The notes: a model not told the origin generated them from the letters alone. A stretch of DNA of 64,000 bases from Bifidobacterium callimiconis (GCF_003952005.1 NZ_QXGJ01000005.1:124001-188000); one strand, 5' to 3'; counted from the first letter of the stretch, positions 18,372 to 28,902 are shown. Numbers and translations are program-made.

Positions 18372-19592
18372 ATGGGTGAAGGACTGCGTGGAATGGCTGA
18401 ATGTCGAATCGTTGATGGCGAGCATCGGAACGATCAGAATGATCGGGGTGCGCGCGTCGCACTTCCGACCTCCCCTTCCGTCCCTGATCTCCTGGACTTC
18501 TCCGTTCCCTCCGAACCGTCCGGATCTCAGCCCCGAGTGGGCCGCCTGGCCCCGTCTCCCACTGGCCGCATGCACATCGGCAACGTGTACGCAGCGCTCG
18601 CCGCGTGGTTGAGCGTGCGCGCCCCGCGCCCGAGCGATCCGAACGACGGTCATCGCCCCGGCCTCCTGCGCCTGCGCATCGAGGACGTCGACACCCCCCG
18701 AGTACGCAAGGACGCCGACCGCTGGATCATGGATGACCTGCATTGGCTCGGCTTGGATTGGGACGGCGACCCGGTGTACCAGTCCGAGCGCAACGACCTC
18801 TACGATCATGCGCTGCACGACCTGCGCGAAGCCGGCCTGCTCTACCCCTGCTTCTGCTCGCGCGCCGAGATCCGCGCCGCGTCGGCCCCGCAGGAGGGCG
18901 ACGGCTACGTGATTTACCCCGGCACCTGTGCCCGACTCGATCCGGCCGAACGTGCCCGGCGGCTTGCGGAGGGACGCCGCCATTCCTGGCGCGTTCATCT
19001 GCCCGCCGTGGAACAGCGATTCGATGACGTGGTGTTCGGCGAGCAGCGGTTCGACTTGGCCCGCCAGATCGGTGACACGGTGCTGCGCCGTTCCGACGGC
19101 CTGTACGCGTATCAGCTGGCCGTAGTGGTGGATGACCTGCTGATGGGCGTGAACGATGTGGTGCGTGGCCGCGATCTGCTGCGTTCCACCGCTCTGCAGC
19201 TGTGGATCCGCGACCGCTTGGCGGAGAACGGATGGCAGCCTGTTGACGGCGTTGACAATTCTGGGGATCCCCACGCCGAAAACGTTCGCGATAGCGCGCA
19301 CGTCCCCGCAGCCGCCAGCGTCCCCGCTCCCATCCGATTCGCGCACCTGCCGTTGGTGGATGATCCAAGCGGCAAGCGCCTGGCGAAACGCAACCGCGCG
19401 CTCGACCTTGGCGTGCTGCGCGAGGAGGGTGTGACCCCGGAGTCGGTGATCGGCTACTGTGCTTGGCTGCTGCGTCTGCGTGAAACCCCGCAGCCGGTGA
19501 GCGCGCACGATTTGCTGGCCGATTTCTCTTGGAATCCATTGCGCGCCGACCATGAAGATCGCGTCTGCGACCCGACCGTGTTGTTTGGTTAA
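18372..19592 (+). CDS. gluQ: Glutamyl-Q tRNA(Asp) synthetase
   Basis: A GluRS paralog lacking the anticodon-binding domain. It activates glutamate and attaches it to queuosine in tRNA(Asp). HIGH-type HIGN lies in [12 protein letters not shown] (about residue 62-73). A probable zinc site is CFCSR...YPGTC (about 159-182), and the KMSKS equivalent is KRLAKRN (about 335). 406 residues from ATG 18372; ATG 18393 has a better ribosome site (GAAGGA, 9 nt) and gives 399. About 50 residues precede the catalytic core in either case. The stretch [26 protein letters not shown] (split here as about 308-333) is an insertion of low complexity. Confidence 0.9.
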   Translation: MGEGLRGMAECRIVDGEHRNDQNDRGARVALPTSPSVPDLLDFSVPSEPSGSQPRVGRLAPSPTGRMHIGNVYAALAAWLSVRAPRPSDPNDGHRPGLLRLRIEDVDTPRVRKDADRWIMDDLHWLGLDWDGDPVYQSERNDLYDHALHDLREAGLLYPCFCSRAEIRAASAPQEGDGYVIYPGTCARLDPAERARRLAEGRRHSWRVHLPAVEQRFDDVVFGEQRFDLARQIGDTVLRRSDGLYAYQLAVVVDDLLMGVNDVVRGRDLLRSTALQLWIRDRLAENGWQPVDGVDNSGDPHAENVRDSAHVPAAASVPAPIRFAHLPLVDDPSGKRLAKRNRALDLGVLREEGVTPESVIGYCAWLLRLRETPQPVSAHDLLADFSWNPLRADHEDRVCDPTVLFG

Positions 19593-19752
19593 TTCCGCGA
19601 ATCGCCTCCGCGAATTGCCGTTATTTGCGAACGGGGGTATGGCAAAGGAGGCGCCGGCGTTAGGATTGTGGCGTTGTGCTGCGTGACCTCCCGGTTGCCG
19701 CCGTGTCCGGTATGAACGACACGAAGGATACGGCCGGTATGACCGTCGGGAG

Positions 19753-20886
19753 ATGTCTGACGTAGCCGACACAAATGCTTATGGATGGGAGTCGGTAATG
19801 TTCGGTGGTCGTTCCTCTCGGCGCGCAAGGTCCGGTGGCCGTCATGCGGGCGGCGAGTCGGCGTCGGCTTCCGCGTCGGCAGCTTCCGCCGTCTCCCCTA
19901 CTCCTGCGTGGGTACCCACTCCGTTCGACGAGGCGATCGACATCACCGACGTCGTTCAGAATCAGCGTCGTCTGCGCCGCAATCTCATTGTCATGCGCGT
20001 GATCACCGCGCTGCTGCTTATCGCCGCCGTGTGCGTGGCGGGCTTCCCGCTGGCGCTGCAATATCAGTCGGCGCAGCGCTTGGCGCAGACGTCGAGCGAC
20101 GCGCAGAAGCATGTGGCCGGCTGGCCGTATCCGAAGGCCGAGGAGGCGTTCAAGGCGGCGAAGGCGTACAACAAGCGGCTTGCGGCGTCCGGCCAGCCGG
20201 TGCTCGGCGAGGCGGTGGATCCGTTCACGGCGGCCGCCGGCGGCTCCAAGGCGAGCGACGAGGATTCCGCTTCGTCGAAGGATAAGGAATACCAGTCGCT
20301 GCTTGACTCTGGTAACGGCGTGATGGGCACGATCCGCATTCCCAAGGTGTCGATTGATCTGCCGATCTATCACGGCACGTCCGAGACGGCGCTCGCGTCG
20401 GGCGCCGGACATCTGTATGGGTCGAGCCTGCCGGTGGGCGGCAAGTCGACGCATTCGGTGATCACCGGACATCGTGGTCTGGTGGAGGCGATGATGTTCA
20501 CGCGTCTGGATGAGTTGAAGAACGGTGATTTTTTCTACGTTGAGGTGATGGGTGAGAAGCTGGGCTATGAGGTGGATCGCATCACGGTGATCGAGCCGAA
20601 TGACACGTCGCAGTTGAAGATCGTGCCGGGGGAGGATCGCGTGACATTGATGACGTGCACGCCGTACGGTGTGAACACGCATCGTCTGCTTGTGTCCGGA
20701 CATCGCGTGGCGATTCCTGTGCCCGCGCCCGACCCGAACGATCTGCATGACGGTCGCACCGCGGGAATCATGACCGCGTCGATCATGCTGGCCGCCGGCT
20801 GGTTCCTCGTGACGCTGTTGCGTCGTCTGCGCCGCATGCCCTGGCGCGCCATGCACCACGCCAGCCTCTGGCCCCACCGCTGGTAG
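19753..20886 (+). CDS. srtC: Class C (pilin) sortase
   Basis: 377 residues. A Ser/Ala-rich cytoplasmic head, a TM segment at about 80-100 and a C-terminal hydrophobic segment at about 341-357 give the two-TM topology of pilin-polymerising sortases. The catalytic triad is visible: His in ITGHRGL (about 238), Cys in TLMTCTPYG (about 300) and Arg in NTHRLLVSGHR (about 309). The lid loop region precedes GTIRIPKVSIDLPIYHG. It lies just upstream of two LPxTG pilins and should polymerise them. The alternative start at ATG 19798 has GGGAG 6 nt upstream. Order srtC-tip-shaft is less common than srtC last. Confidence 0.9.
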   Translation: MSDVADTNAYGWESVMFGGRSSRRARSGGRHAGGESASASASAASAVSPTPAWVPTPFDEAIDITDVVQNQRRLRRNLIVMRVITALLLIAAVCVAGFPLALQYQSAQRLAQTSSDAQKHVAGWPYPKAEEAFKAAKAYNKRLAASGQPVLGEAVDPFTAAAGGSKASDEDSASSKDKEYQSLLDSGNGVMGTIRIPKVSIDLPIYHGTSETALASGAGHLYGSSLPVGGKSTHSVITGHRGLVEAMMFTRLDELKNGDFFYVEVMGEKLGYEVDRITVIEPNDTSQLKIVPGEDRVTLMTCTPYGVNTHRLLVSGHRVAIPVPAPDPNDLHDGRTAGIMTASIMLAAGWFLVTLLRRLRRMPWRAMHHASLWPHRW

Positions 20887-20900
20887 TCTTCCTATAATTC

Positions 20901-20955
20901 TGTGCTCCCTCCGAGGGAGGGAGCTGGCCGCCGCAGGCGGTCTGAGGGAGGGATT
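20901..20955. repeat. Two-hairpin repeat between sortase and tip pilin
   Basis: A single direct unit, GCTCCCTCC/GGAGGGAGC then CCGCC/GGCGG then CTGAGGGAGGGA. The remaining sequence to 21283 holds no gene; TATATA at 21149 may be the pilin -10. Confidence 0.75.
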
Positions 20956-21283
20956 CCCTCCATTCACCTCCCCAAACTTTGCCTCAAAAGCGCGCACCGT
21001 CGCGCACAATCGCGCCCCCGATTATTGCAATGAGGTGAATTTTCGAGCCTCAAAACGACTTTTCCCTAACTCGGGGGTGCATGTCTGAATCGCTGCCATC
21101 CGTAGCCCAAGTGTCCGCCAATGGGGGTGCGACACGAAAGTTAGTGGGTATATAAGGGGTGGCGTGGGGTAGGGGGCTTCAGTCTACAGTGCCGTTCTGT
21201 TGGCACTGTTATGCGGCATGAGCATGCGTAGGGGTGCATGGCACTGCTGCAATCTAGCGCCCGGCAAGGCGCAGGAAGAAGAC

Positions 21284-24200
21284 ATGACGAGAATGAAGAA
21301 GAACGAGAAGCCAGGAAGGGTAGGGGGTATTGGGGCCCGCCTTGTGGCAGTCGCTTCTGCCGCGGCGATGTTCCTAGCCGTTGCCGTAAGCGGCACGGCC
21401 ATCGCCGCTACGACCGAGTCTCCGTCGTCGTCCACGTCGCAGACGCAGACGACGCAGTCCGATCAGAAGACCTCGGACGCGAATTCCACCTCCGCGTCGG
21501 ATGCGACCAAGTCGTCCACTCCGGCGCAGACCGAAACCTCCAAGTCCGGCAAGTCCACGACTGATGCCGCCATCTCCGACAGCAAGGTCGTCTCCAAGGA
21601 CAAGCAGGCCGCCGCCACCCCGGCCCCCGCCTCCGTGGCCGCCGCCCCACAGGCGCGCGCCGCCGCATCGCAGGCCGGTTGCACGTATGCCAGCGAGAGC
21701 CTGCTCCAGCCCGTCTGCTGGATCGATATGGAATCGTTCGGTCAAAACCAGTCGAGCGGCACTACGCGAGATATGACCATCGATCTTGGCGGCGGATATA
21801 CGCTGTCGTTCACTGCCAAGTACACCAGCGGTGGCGGCAGTCAGACTTTGAGCGCGACCGCCGCTCCCATTAGCTGGTCGACCGGTGACGGCGGCCACGC
21901 CGCATTCGGCCAGGAACTGTATGCCGGCATCGCCGGTAAGGGCAAACCGGTGCTGTACACCAGCCAGATGAAACAGGGTTCCGGCACGGTTGCATTGAGC
22001 AACATTCGACTGACGAAGAATGGCGCGGATGCGTCCAACGTCAAGTATTCGCTGGTCATGGCCGATGGCGAGAGCACGGCCGAGCACGAGTCCATGACTT
22101 ATACGTCCGATGTGGCGATCAACGGTTTCGCACAGTCCGCAGGTTATGGCATGTGTGATGTGTCCGGCGAGGGCACAAGAGAGGTCACATGCGTCGGCAA
22201 GAACCAGGACAGCGGTGATAACGGACAGGTTCAGGGCATTCGCCTGTTCAAGACCGATAACCCCAGTAGCGTCTCCGTCAAGTTGCAGGGCAATCAGGAA
22301 GGTGTCGTGTTCGGCGTGCTGACCGCCTCCGCGGACACTGAGATCAGGTCCAATGGCGTCGCCAACGGCGATGCTGGATCCTTCACCGCCACGGTGACCA
22401 CTGAAGACAAGGCTTCCGAGTCCGTTACGCAGACCGGTGCCGGCAGCTCCAACAGCCAGGTCATCCAGATGCTTTCCGAACAGGACTCCGCCAAGGGCGT
22501 GACCTTCACCCTCACCGGCGCAGATCCGAGCAAGTACACGGTGACGTTCGCGTGCACGAACGGTTCACAGCAGTGCACCAGCGCCTCCGCCGCCCAGTAC
22601 AACGAGTCGACCAAGACCTGGACCGCAACCGCCAAGGTCAACGCACTCGGTTCCGCACACGGCAAGTGGGTCGTGTCCCCGAAGCTCGGCGCTCCGGAGC
22701 ATCACAAGCGCATCAAGAGCAACAATGACGGTACGTACACGCTGAACCTCGACGTGGTGGGCAACTCCACCGAGTCGACCCAGACTGTCACCACCCCGCT
22801 GGACATCAGCCTCGTGCTCGACGTTTCGGGATCGATGGATGATCAATTCTCCAACAGTGATTCGACCCACAAAATCAGCGCTCTGAAGAACGCGGCTAAC
22901 GCATTCATCGATGCCACGGCAAAGGCCAACGAATCGCTGCCTGCCGGTGCGGAGAAGAACCAGATTGCTCTGGTGAAGTTTGCTGGTGATGAGAACGACA
23001 ACGTCGGCGATGATACATACCGAGATGGTCGGTATACATACAACTATTCGCAGATCGTCAGCAAGCTTACCGATAACCTCAGTGGTTTGAAGACGAGCGT
23101 AAATGCTCTTAATCCGGGCGGCGCAACGCGAGCTGACTATGGCCTTGCCAAGGCCCAGGAAAGCCTGACCGAAGCCAACGGAGCTCGTGCGGACGCCAAA
23201 AAGGTGGTCATCTTCTTCACTGATGGCAAGCCTACTGCGAACAGCGAGTTTGAGGACGACGTGGCCAACAATGCCATTCTCAAGGCTGGCGCATTGAAGA
23301 ACGACGATACGACTGTGTACAGCATCGGCGTCTTCAGCGGCGCAGATCCGTCCGATACGAGTACGAATACGAACGCGTACATGAACGCGGTCTCCAGCAA
23401 CTACCCGTATGCGACGACCTACGAGACTCTGGGCGCTCGCGCCGAGAACGCCGACTATTACAAGGCGGCCTCGAACGCCAGTGACCTGAACAAGATCTTC
23501 TCCGACATTCAGCAAGAGATCGTGACCGGATCCTCGTACACCAACGTGGCCATCACCGATACGCTGTCGAAGTACGTGAAGCAGCACAACATCGTGACGG
23601 AAGGCAAAGCCGATGCCAATGGCTTCAAGCATGTGAAGTCCGGAGTGAAGCTGAATGTCAAGGACTCCAGCGGCAAGACCGTGACCCTCGACTCGAGCAA
23701 GTACACGATCCTTTTCAACGAGGCAGGCCATGGCACTGTCAAGGTGCAGTTTGCTTCCGGCTACAAGCTGGAAAAGGGCTACACGTACACGCTTGCCTAC
23801 GATGTGGAACTCACCCAGACCGCATATGACGAATACGTCGATGAGTCCAAGGGGTATAACGCCACCGGTGATAAGGACACCGATATTGCCGGCAATACGA
23901 CCTCTTCCGATCAGTCCGGCTTCCACAGCAACGATTCGGCGACGGTCACTTATACCGCCAATGGTCGTACTGACACCGAGCTGTACCCGCACCCGGTGGT
24001 TCAGGCCAAGAGCGGCAACATCAAGGTGACCAAGAACTGGAAGCCCGCCGAATCCGCTCCGGCCGACGGCAACGCCTCGGTGACGGTCGACCTGTACAAG
24101 GGCGAGTCCGCAACCGGCAATCCGTTCAAGAGCCTCACCATCAAGAAGGGTGAGGACGGGCAGTGGGCTGGCACGTTCGAGAAGCTTGCCCCCGGCACCT

Positions 24201-24904
24201 ACTACCTGCAGGAAGCTCCGGTAAACGGATACACCGCATCGTACAAGGACCAGACCGTGACGATTAAGGCTGCGGATCTGTGGACCGACAACGACACGGT
24301 GAAGACCTACGGGGCCACGGTCACCAACACCCGTAACACGGTGGATCTGGCCGAGGGCAAGATTCCGGTGAATAAGACGCTTGCCGGTCGTGACTGGAAG
24401 AACAACGATTCCTTCAGCTTCACGATCAAGGCCGCCGACGATTCCGCAAAGAACACGCCGCTGCCCGATCCGACCACGGTGACGATTGACAACAAGTCCA
24501 CGGCCGTGACCGGACAGGACAAGACCAAGACCGCCAACTTCGGCAAGATCACCTACAACGCGACCGGTGACTACAAGTACGTGGTTACCGAAACCAAGGG
24601 CGACATCAAGGGACTGCACTACTCACAGGCCTCCTACACCGTGACGGTGAAGGTGGAAGCCAACGATGACGGTTCGCTGAAAACGCCGACTGTGACGATC
24701 ACGCCGACGGCTTCCGATGACGGTACTGCGATCACCGACGGCAAGTCCGTGGATGCCGCAGCCTTCACCAATGCCTACGTGGCTGTGTCCCAGCTGCCGC
24801 TAACCGGTGGCACCACGGGACGGGCCTGGCTGGTTGCCAGCGGTGTGCTGCTGGCGATGGCCGGAGCAAGCTACGCGGTGTGGCGCAAGCGTCAGATGGC
24901 GTGA
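21284..24904 (+). CDS. fimB: Large LPLTG-anchored pilin with VWA domain (pilus tip adhesin)
   Basis: 1206 residues from ATG 21284 (CAGGAAGAAG upstream; the frame runs back to a TTG at 21200). A signal peptide ends near SGTAIAA (about 45), and a Ser/Thr/Ala-rich segment follows to about 125. The VWA domain (about 500-750) has MIDAS residues in LVLDVSGSMDD, with GGATRADYG and VIFFTDGKPT. Next come a CnaB-type domain (about 910-1000, LQEAPVNGYT) and an FctA-type isopeptide domain (about 1015-1165). The C-terminus is QLPLTGG, a TM span and WRKRQMA. The architecture is that of a pilus tip subunit binding host or matrix ligands. It is joined by sortase C to the shaft pilin downstream. Confidence 0.9.
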   Translation: MTRMKKNEKPGRVGGIGARLVAVASAAAMFLAVAVSGTAIAATTESPSSSTSQTQTTQSDQKTSDANSTSASDATKSSTPAQTETSKSGKSTTDAAISDSKVVSKDKQAAATPAPASVAAAPQARAAASQAGCTYASESLLQPVCWIDMESFGQNQSSGTTRDMTIDLGGGYTLSFTAKYTSGGGSQTLSATAAPISWSTGDGGHAAFGQELYAGIAGKGKPVLYTSQMKQGSGTVALSNIRLTKNGADASNVKYSLVMADGESTAEHESMTYTSDVAINGFAQSAGYGMCDVSGEGTREVTCVGKNQDSGDNGQVQGIRLFKTDNPSSVSVKLQGNQEGVVFGVLTASADTEIRSNGVANGDAGSFTATVTTEDKASESVTQTGAGSSNSQVIQMLSEQDSAKGVTFTLTGADPSKYTVTFACTNGSQQCTSASAAQYNESTKTWTATAKVNALGSAHGKWVVSPKLGAPEHHKRIKSNNDGTYTLNLDVVGNSTESTQTVTTPLDISLVLDVSGSMDDQFSNSDSTHKISALKNAANAFIDATAKANESLPAGAEKNQIALVKFAGDENDNVGDDTYRDGRYTYNYSQIVSKLTDNLSGLKTSVNALNPGGATRADYGLAKAQESLTEANGARADAKKVVIFFTDGKPTANSEFEDDVANNAILKAGALKNDDTTVYSIGVFSGADPSDTSTNTNAYMNAVSSNYPYATTYETLGARAENADYYKAASNASDLNKIFSDIQQEIVTGSSYTNVAITDTLSKYVKQHNIVTEGKADANGFKHVKSGVKLNVKDSSGKTVTLDSSKYTILFNEAGHGTVKVQFASGYKLEKGYTYTLAYDVELTQTAYDEYVDESKGYNATGDKDTDIAGNTTSSDQSGFHSNDSATVTYTANGRTDTELYPHPVVQAKSGNIKVTKNWKPAESAPADGNASVTVDLYKGESATGNPFKSLTIKKGEDGQWAGTFEKLAPGTYYLQEAPVNGYTASYKDQTVTIKAADLWTDNDTVKTYGATVTNTRNTVDLAEGKIPVNKTLAGRDWKNNDSFSFTIKAADDSAKNTPLPDPTTVTIDNKSTAVTGQDKTKTANFGKITYNATGDYKYVVTETKGDIKGLHYSQASYTVTVKVEANDDGSLKTPTVTITPTASDDGTAITDGKSVDAAAFTNAYVAVSQLPLTGGTTGRAWLVASGVLLAMAGASYAVWRKRQMA

Positions 24905-25007
24905 GGTTCGGTTCCGAACAGAACAAGATTTGCGGTCGTGGAAGGCGTGAGTCTTCCGCCTCCGCGACCCATAAGAAATATCAAGTAAGGAAAGAGAGGG
25001 TTTTCTC

Positions 25008-26555
25008 ATGAAGTTGAGGAAGCTTTTCGCGGGCGTCGCTGCTGCGGCGACCCTGCTCGGTGGCATGGCCTTCGGCGCCGCCACCGCCAACGCGGCTGAA
25101 ACTGTTGTTTCGGATAATGCCAAGTTCACCTTCACCGCCACCGATACCAAGCAGCTGACCGGTCGTACGCTTGAAGCCTACAAGCTGGCCGATTACGTGA
25201 ACTACGGTGGTGATTCTGCCACCTACGGTGTAAAGACCGCCACCACCGTTACTGATGTTTCTGCCATCAAGGCAGCGCTGACCGCCGCTGGCGCTGAGGT
25301 TCCGAACAATGTGACCGACTACATGCAGTGGGCGCTGTCCAACGGCAAGCTGGATGTGGATCAGCCTGATGCTAATGGAGCGTGGGCGAACACCTCCACT
25401 TCCCGTAAGTTTGTGGAATCCCTGAAGACCGCCACCGACAAGCTCGGTAATGCCACTGAGAAGACGCTGAAGGCCGATCAGTCCGGCAAGTCCGCCACAG
25501 TGGAGCTGCCTGCTGGCGTGTACCTGTTCCTCGATAAGGATTCCACCGGCACCAACGTCAATGCGACTCCGACCATTGCCATCCTCGTTGCTTCCGGTTC
25601 CATCAAGGGCGGTGTCCTGACTGATCCGACCGCTGGCGCTACCATCCAGCTGAAGAACCAGATCACCGCTGTGACCAAGCTCGTCAACGGCAAGGAGTCC
25701 ACCACCGCGTCCGTCGGTCAGACCGTGACCTACACGATCTCCAGCAAGCTGCCGCAGAACACGCAGTACTACACCGACTACGACTACACCTACACCGATA
25801 CCCCGTCTGCCGGCCAGACCGTGAACGTTGACAGCCTTAAGGTCACCGTGGACGGCGTTAAGGACGCGCTGACCAAGGATACCGACTACACCGTCACCGC
25901 CAACAAGGCTGGTTCCTTCACCGTGACGATCAAGAAGGCCGTGCTCGACGTCAACAACGGCAAGGCCATTACCCTTACGTACACCGCCAAGGTCACTGAA
26001 GCTGAAGCCGCTGGAGACAAGGCCGTGACCAACAAGGTCGTGCTTTCCGACAAGGGCGCTCAGGCTGAGGACACCACTTCCATCACCAACGCCGGATTCA
26101 GCTTCACCAAGACCGACGCTCAGGGCGATGCCCTGCAGGGTGCCACCTTCACCATCGCTGCTAAGGACAGCGGTGCGACTCCGGCCGAGCCGGGTTCCGC
26201 CACCGCTACCTCTGCGGCCAACGGTGCTGTGAGCTTCAAGGGTCTGGCCGACGGTACCTACACCGTTACCGAGACCGCCTTCCCGAACGGCTACCAGCAC
26301 ACTGCTGCCGCCTTTGAAGTGACCATTGCCGGCGGCAAGGTGACCAACATCAAGGGCACCGATATCTTCGGTCTTGCCGGTAATGCGACGACCGATGCCG
26401 GCTACTCGGTCAAGAACGTGAAGAACCTTTCCGAGCTGCCGAAGACCGGTGCCGCGGGCATTGCTATGTTCGTGGCTCTGGGTGTGATGCTGGCTGGCGC
26501 CGCCGCCACGGTGTACGCCAAGTCCCGTCGCACCAACGCTGCGCTGCACGCCTGA
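25008..26555 (+). CDS. fimA: Major shaft pilin (LPKTG)
   Basis: 515 residues with AAGGAAAGAGAGG upstream of the ATG. A signal peptide ends at ATANAA (about 30). The N-terminal D1-like domain (about 32-200) ends at IQLKNQITAVTKLVNG, where the Lys likely serves as the polymerisation lysine although the canonical YPKN is not present. A D2-like fimbrial isopeptide domain (about 210-350) follows, then a CnaB-type domain with E-box TYTVTETAFPNGYQ (about 421-434). The end is ELPKTGAAG, a TM span and SRRTNAALHA. The 103 bp after fimB suggests one operon. Smaller size and D1-D2-CnaB order fit the polymerised backbone. Confidence 0.92.
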   Translation: MKLRKLFAGVAAAATLLGGMAFGAATANAAETVVSDNAKFTFTATDTKQLTGRTLEAYKLADYVNYGGDSATYGVKTATTVTDVSAIKAALTAAGAEVPNNVTDYMQWALSNGKLDVDQPDANGAWANTSTSRKFVESLKTATDKLGNATEKTLKADQSGKSATVELPAGVYLFLDKDSTGTNVNATPTIAILVASGSIKGGVLTDPTAGATIQLKNQITAVTKLVNGKESTTASVGQTVTYTISSKLPQNTQYYTDYDYTYTDTPSAGQTVNVDSLKVTVDGVKDALTKDTDYTVTANKAGSFTVTIKKAVLDVNNGKAITLTYTAKVTEAEAAGDKAVTNKVVLSDKGAQAEDTTSITNAGFSFTKTDAQGDALQGATFTIAAKDSGATPAEPGSATATSAANGAVSFKGLADGTYTVTETAFPNGYQHTAAAFEVTIAGGKVTNIKGTDIFGLAGNATTDAGYSVKNVKNLSELPKTGAAGIAMFVALGVMLAGAAATVYAKSRRTNAALHA

Positions 26556-26580
26556 GTGATCGGGCGCTGAGAGGCGCGTA

Positions 26581-26760
26581 GCCCTCCCTCGGTCACGCGT
26601 TGCGTGACAGCTCCCTCCCATGGAGGGAGCACGATACGGAGGAATCCCTCTGTGGTCACGCTTGGCACGACAGCAGCTCCCTCCCTTGGAGGGAGCGCGT
26701 GGGGGAGGACAGCCTCCCTCGGTCTGGCAGCCCCCTATGAGGTGGCCTCCGATGGAGGGG
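26581..26760. repeat. Two-hairpin repeats after the pilus operon
   Basis: Two inverted units (26581-26632 with second stem GTCACGC/GCGTGAC, and 26644-26698) and a degenerate unit to about 26760. A hairpin at about 26769-26822 (AAAACCGCCGAAAGGCC... region) follows. No gene to 27156 is well supported. Confidence 0.7.
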
Positions 26761-27156
26761 AAGTGCAAAAACCGCCGAAAGGCCGGGGTCGAACTAATCA
26801 TTCGATCCCGGCCATTCGTGCATCCAGTGGACAATGCATTCCACATCATCCCTGAAAGTCCTGAAAAGTCAATCATCACCCCGCTTCAAAGGGGTATGGC
26901 GAGAGGGGTTTGAGGGGTATAATGCAAAACAGATCTGATGCCGTATGAGATAAAGCGCTGCAGCCGGTTTCGCAACGTTGCGTCCCCAGACATCATCATG
27001 ATGCGCCCCGCCGTCGGCAGCGCCCCATCGCAACATCGCCGCCGCGTCCGCATCAATCCCATAACGCAAGGCCCGCGAGTCATGACGGGCGTTGCAATGC
27101 GCGCGCATCGGTTTTCACGCGCAAACCTGGCAAAAATCCATATGAGGGGGAAACTC

Positions 27157-27939
27157 ATGAGAACCGGTGAATTCACCCAAGAGGAGATCACCTACCTGAG
27201 GTCGTTGCGGGCCGTGGCGCGCGTATCGAACGGCCGCATCCGGTACACCGAGGAGTTCAAACGCGAATGCATGCGCCGATACGCGGCGGGCGAATCCCCG
27301 GCACGCATCTTCCGTGACGCGGGACTCGACTCGGCGCTGATCGGTTACAAGCGCATCGAACGCTGCATTTCACGCTGGCGCGGCATGGAAAGTGCTCCCA
27401 AGGAGTCCTCATCGTCCGCATCCTCGTCTTCCGCCAGCACTGCCGACAATCACGCCCAGACCGGCGACGACTATTCCGACGAGGCGTTCTCGCCGAATCT
27501 GGTCGTCCGTTCCGGCCGCCGTGACCTTCGCGACCTGCTGATCGCCCAGCAGGTGCGCCGCATCGCCGAACTCGAACACGAAGTGGCCGAACTGCGCACC
27601 GAAGTGCTCGCGGCCATCGACCACAGTGACGGCAGCGCCGGTCGCGCAGCCGAGGTGAACGGCCTGACGGACCTTACTCCCACGCCAATTGCCAATCCGG
27701 CTGCCACGACAACCGCCGACTCCGAAACATCCCGGGGGGGGGGCGTCTCTATGACAGTTTCGAAGGCGTCGTCTCCACTCTGGCGAGCCTTCCGCTGCCG
27801 ACGTTCTTCCATCACGGCGCCGCCGTGCTCTCCTGCATGGCATAACGGAACACCTCACGCCGATCGTATCGGTCGCATCGATCGGATGGATCATGCACGA
27901 GCTGATCGGGTGGTGCGGCAACGTCGCAAAGCGTACTAG
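27157..27939 (+). CDS. HTH/coiled-coil protein with an in-frame G10 tract
   Basis: In the sequenced state 260 residues from ATG 27157 (AGGGGG 6 nt upstream). Residues 1-80 form a helix-turn-helix module (RYTEEFKRECMRRYAAG, IFRDAGLDSALIGYKRIERC) that resembles the OrfA half of IS3-type transposases, but no OrfB is present. A Ser-rich linker (about 85-105) and a coiled coil (about 128-155, QVRRIAELEHEVAELRTEV) follow. Ten G at 27734-27743 lie in the coding frame near the C-terminus. In the current frame the tail is Arg/Ser-rich. G11 would give 229 residues and G9 198. It is a paralog of 29683-30237. Regulation of the adjacent pilus genes is conceivable but unproven. Confidence 0.75.
   Translation: MRTGEFTQEEITYLRSLRAVARVSNGRIRYTEEFKRECMRRYAAGESPARIFRDAGLDSALIGYKRIERCISRWRGMESAPKESSSSASSSSASTADNHAQTGDDYSDEAFSPNLVVRSGRRDLRDLLIAQQVRRIAELEHEVAELRTEVLAAIDHSDGSAGRAAEVNGLTDLTPTPIANPAATTTADSETSRGGGVSMTVSKASSPLWRAFRCRRSSITAPPCSPAWHNGTPHADRIGRIDRMDHARADRVVRQRRKAY
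27734..27743 (+). repeat. G10 homopolymer in HTH gene
   Basis: A run of ten G inside the coding sequence, the kind of tract prone to slipped-strand length change. Confidence 0.95.
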
Positions 27940-28002
27940 CATAGCGTGCAGTAGCCTTGCCGACGCCTGCACCTTCCACGCGAGCGACGTCCGGCGAGGC
28001 AT

Positions 28003-28902
28003 ATGACAACGGCATACGACAAGGGGAAGCGGACCGCGATGGTTGCATACATGGAGCACAAGAATCTGGCCAACGAGACGATCGACGACGAGCGCAAACA
28101 GCAGATCGCCGACGGCGTACACAAGGTGCTCGACGGCATCGCCGCCGCTGAGTCCGGCGCCGGCCGTGCTGCCGGATCCGTGCGACTGCTCGCCGCCACC
28201 AAAACGCGTGACGTCGGCGAGATCATGGCCGCCATCGACGCCGGCGTGCGCATGATCGGCGAGAACCGTCCGCAGGAGATCGAAGTCAAGGCCCCCGGCC
28301 TCGTCCGCCAGTGCGCAAGCCGCGGATTCGCGCTCGGCGAGGCCATGAACGCCGGCACCGACGACGCGCAGGCCGCCATCGAGGCTCTCGGCAACACGTC
28401 CGCCGCCGATCTCACCCCGCTGCCGTTCCACCTGATCGGCCAGCTGCAGTCCAACAAGATCAACAAGGTGCTGCCGCACGTCACCACCATCGAATCCGTG
28501 GACAACCTCGCCCTCGCGCAGAAGATCGCCAAGCGTGCAGTGACCCGCGGCATCACCGTTGGCGTACTGCTCGAAGTCAACGAATCCGGCGAGGAAAGCA
28601 AGTCCGGCTGCGAACCCACCGAAGCCGCCGACCTGGCCGCGCAGATCGCCGAACTCGACGGCCTCCACCTCGAAGGCCTCATGACCATCGGCGCGCACGT
28701 GCACGACGAGGCCGTGATCCGCCGCGGATTCGCCCACCTGCGCGAGACCCGCGACGCACTGCTCGCATCCGGCGATTCCGCGCTCGCCGACTGCCGCGAG
28801 CTGTCGATGGGCATGACGCAGGACATGGCGATCGCCATCAGCGAGGGGTCCACCATCGTGCGCGTGGGCACCGCCATCTTCGGCGAGCGCGCATTCATCT
28901 GA
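28003..28902 (+). CDS. YggS-family PLP homeostasis protein
   Basis: 299 residues from ATG 28003. A single-domain fold-type III alanine-racemase-like barrel that binds pyridoxal 5'-phosphate and buffers its supply without known catalysis. The PLP lysine is in LLAATKTRD (about 66). Also present are GENRPQE (about 86), FHLIGQLQSNK (about 144), LLEVNESGEESKSG (about 190), LEGLMTIGAH, and the phosphate-binding ELSMGMTQDM...GSTIVRVGTAIFG at the end. The N-terminus is about 25 residues longer than usual; ATG 28039 or 28051 may be used. Confidence 0.88.
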   Translation: MTTAYDKGKRTAMVAYMEHKNLANETIDDERKQQIADGVHKVLDGIAAAESGAGRAAGSVRLLAATKTRDVGEIMAAIDAGVRMIGENRPQEIEVKAPGLVRQCASRGFALGEAMNAGTDDAQAAIEALGNTSAADLTPLPFHLIGQLQSNKINKVLPHVTTIESVDNLALAQKIAKRAVTRGITVGVLLEVNESGEESKSGCEPTEAADLAAQIAELDGLHLEGLMTIGAHVHDEAVIRRGFAHLRETRDALLASGDSALADCRELSMGMTQDMAIAISEGSTIVRVGTAIFGERAFI

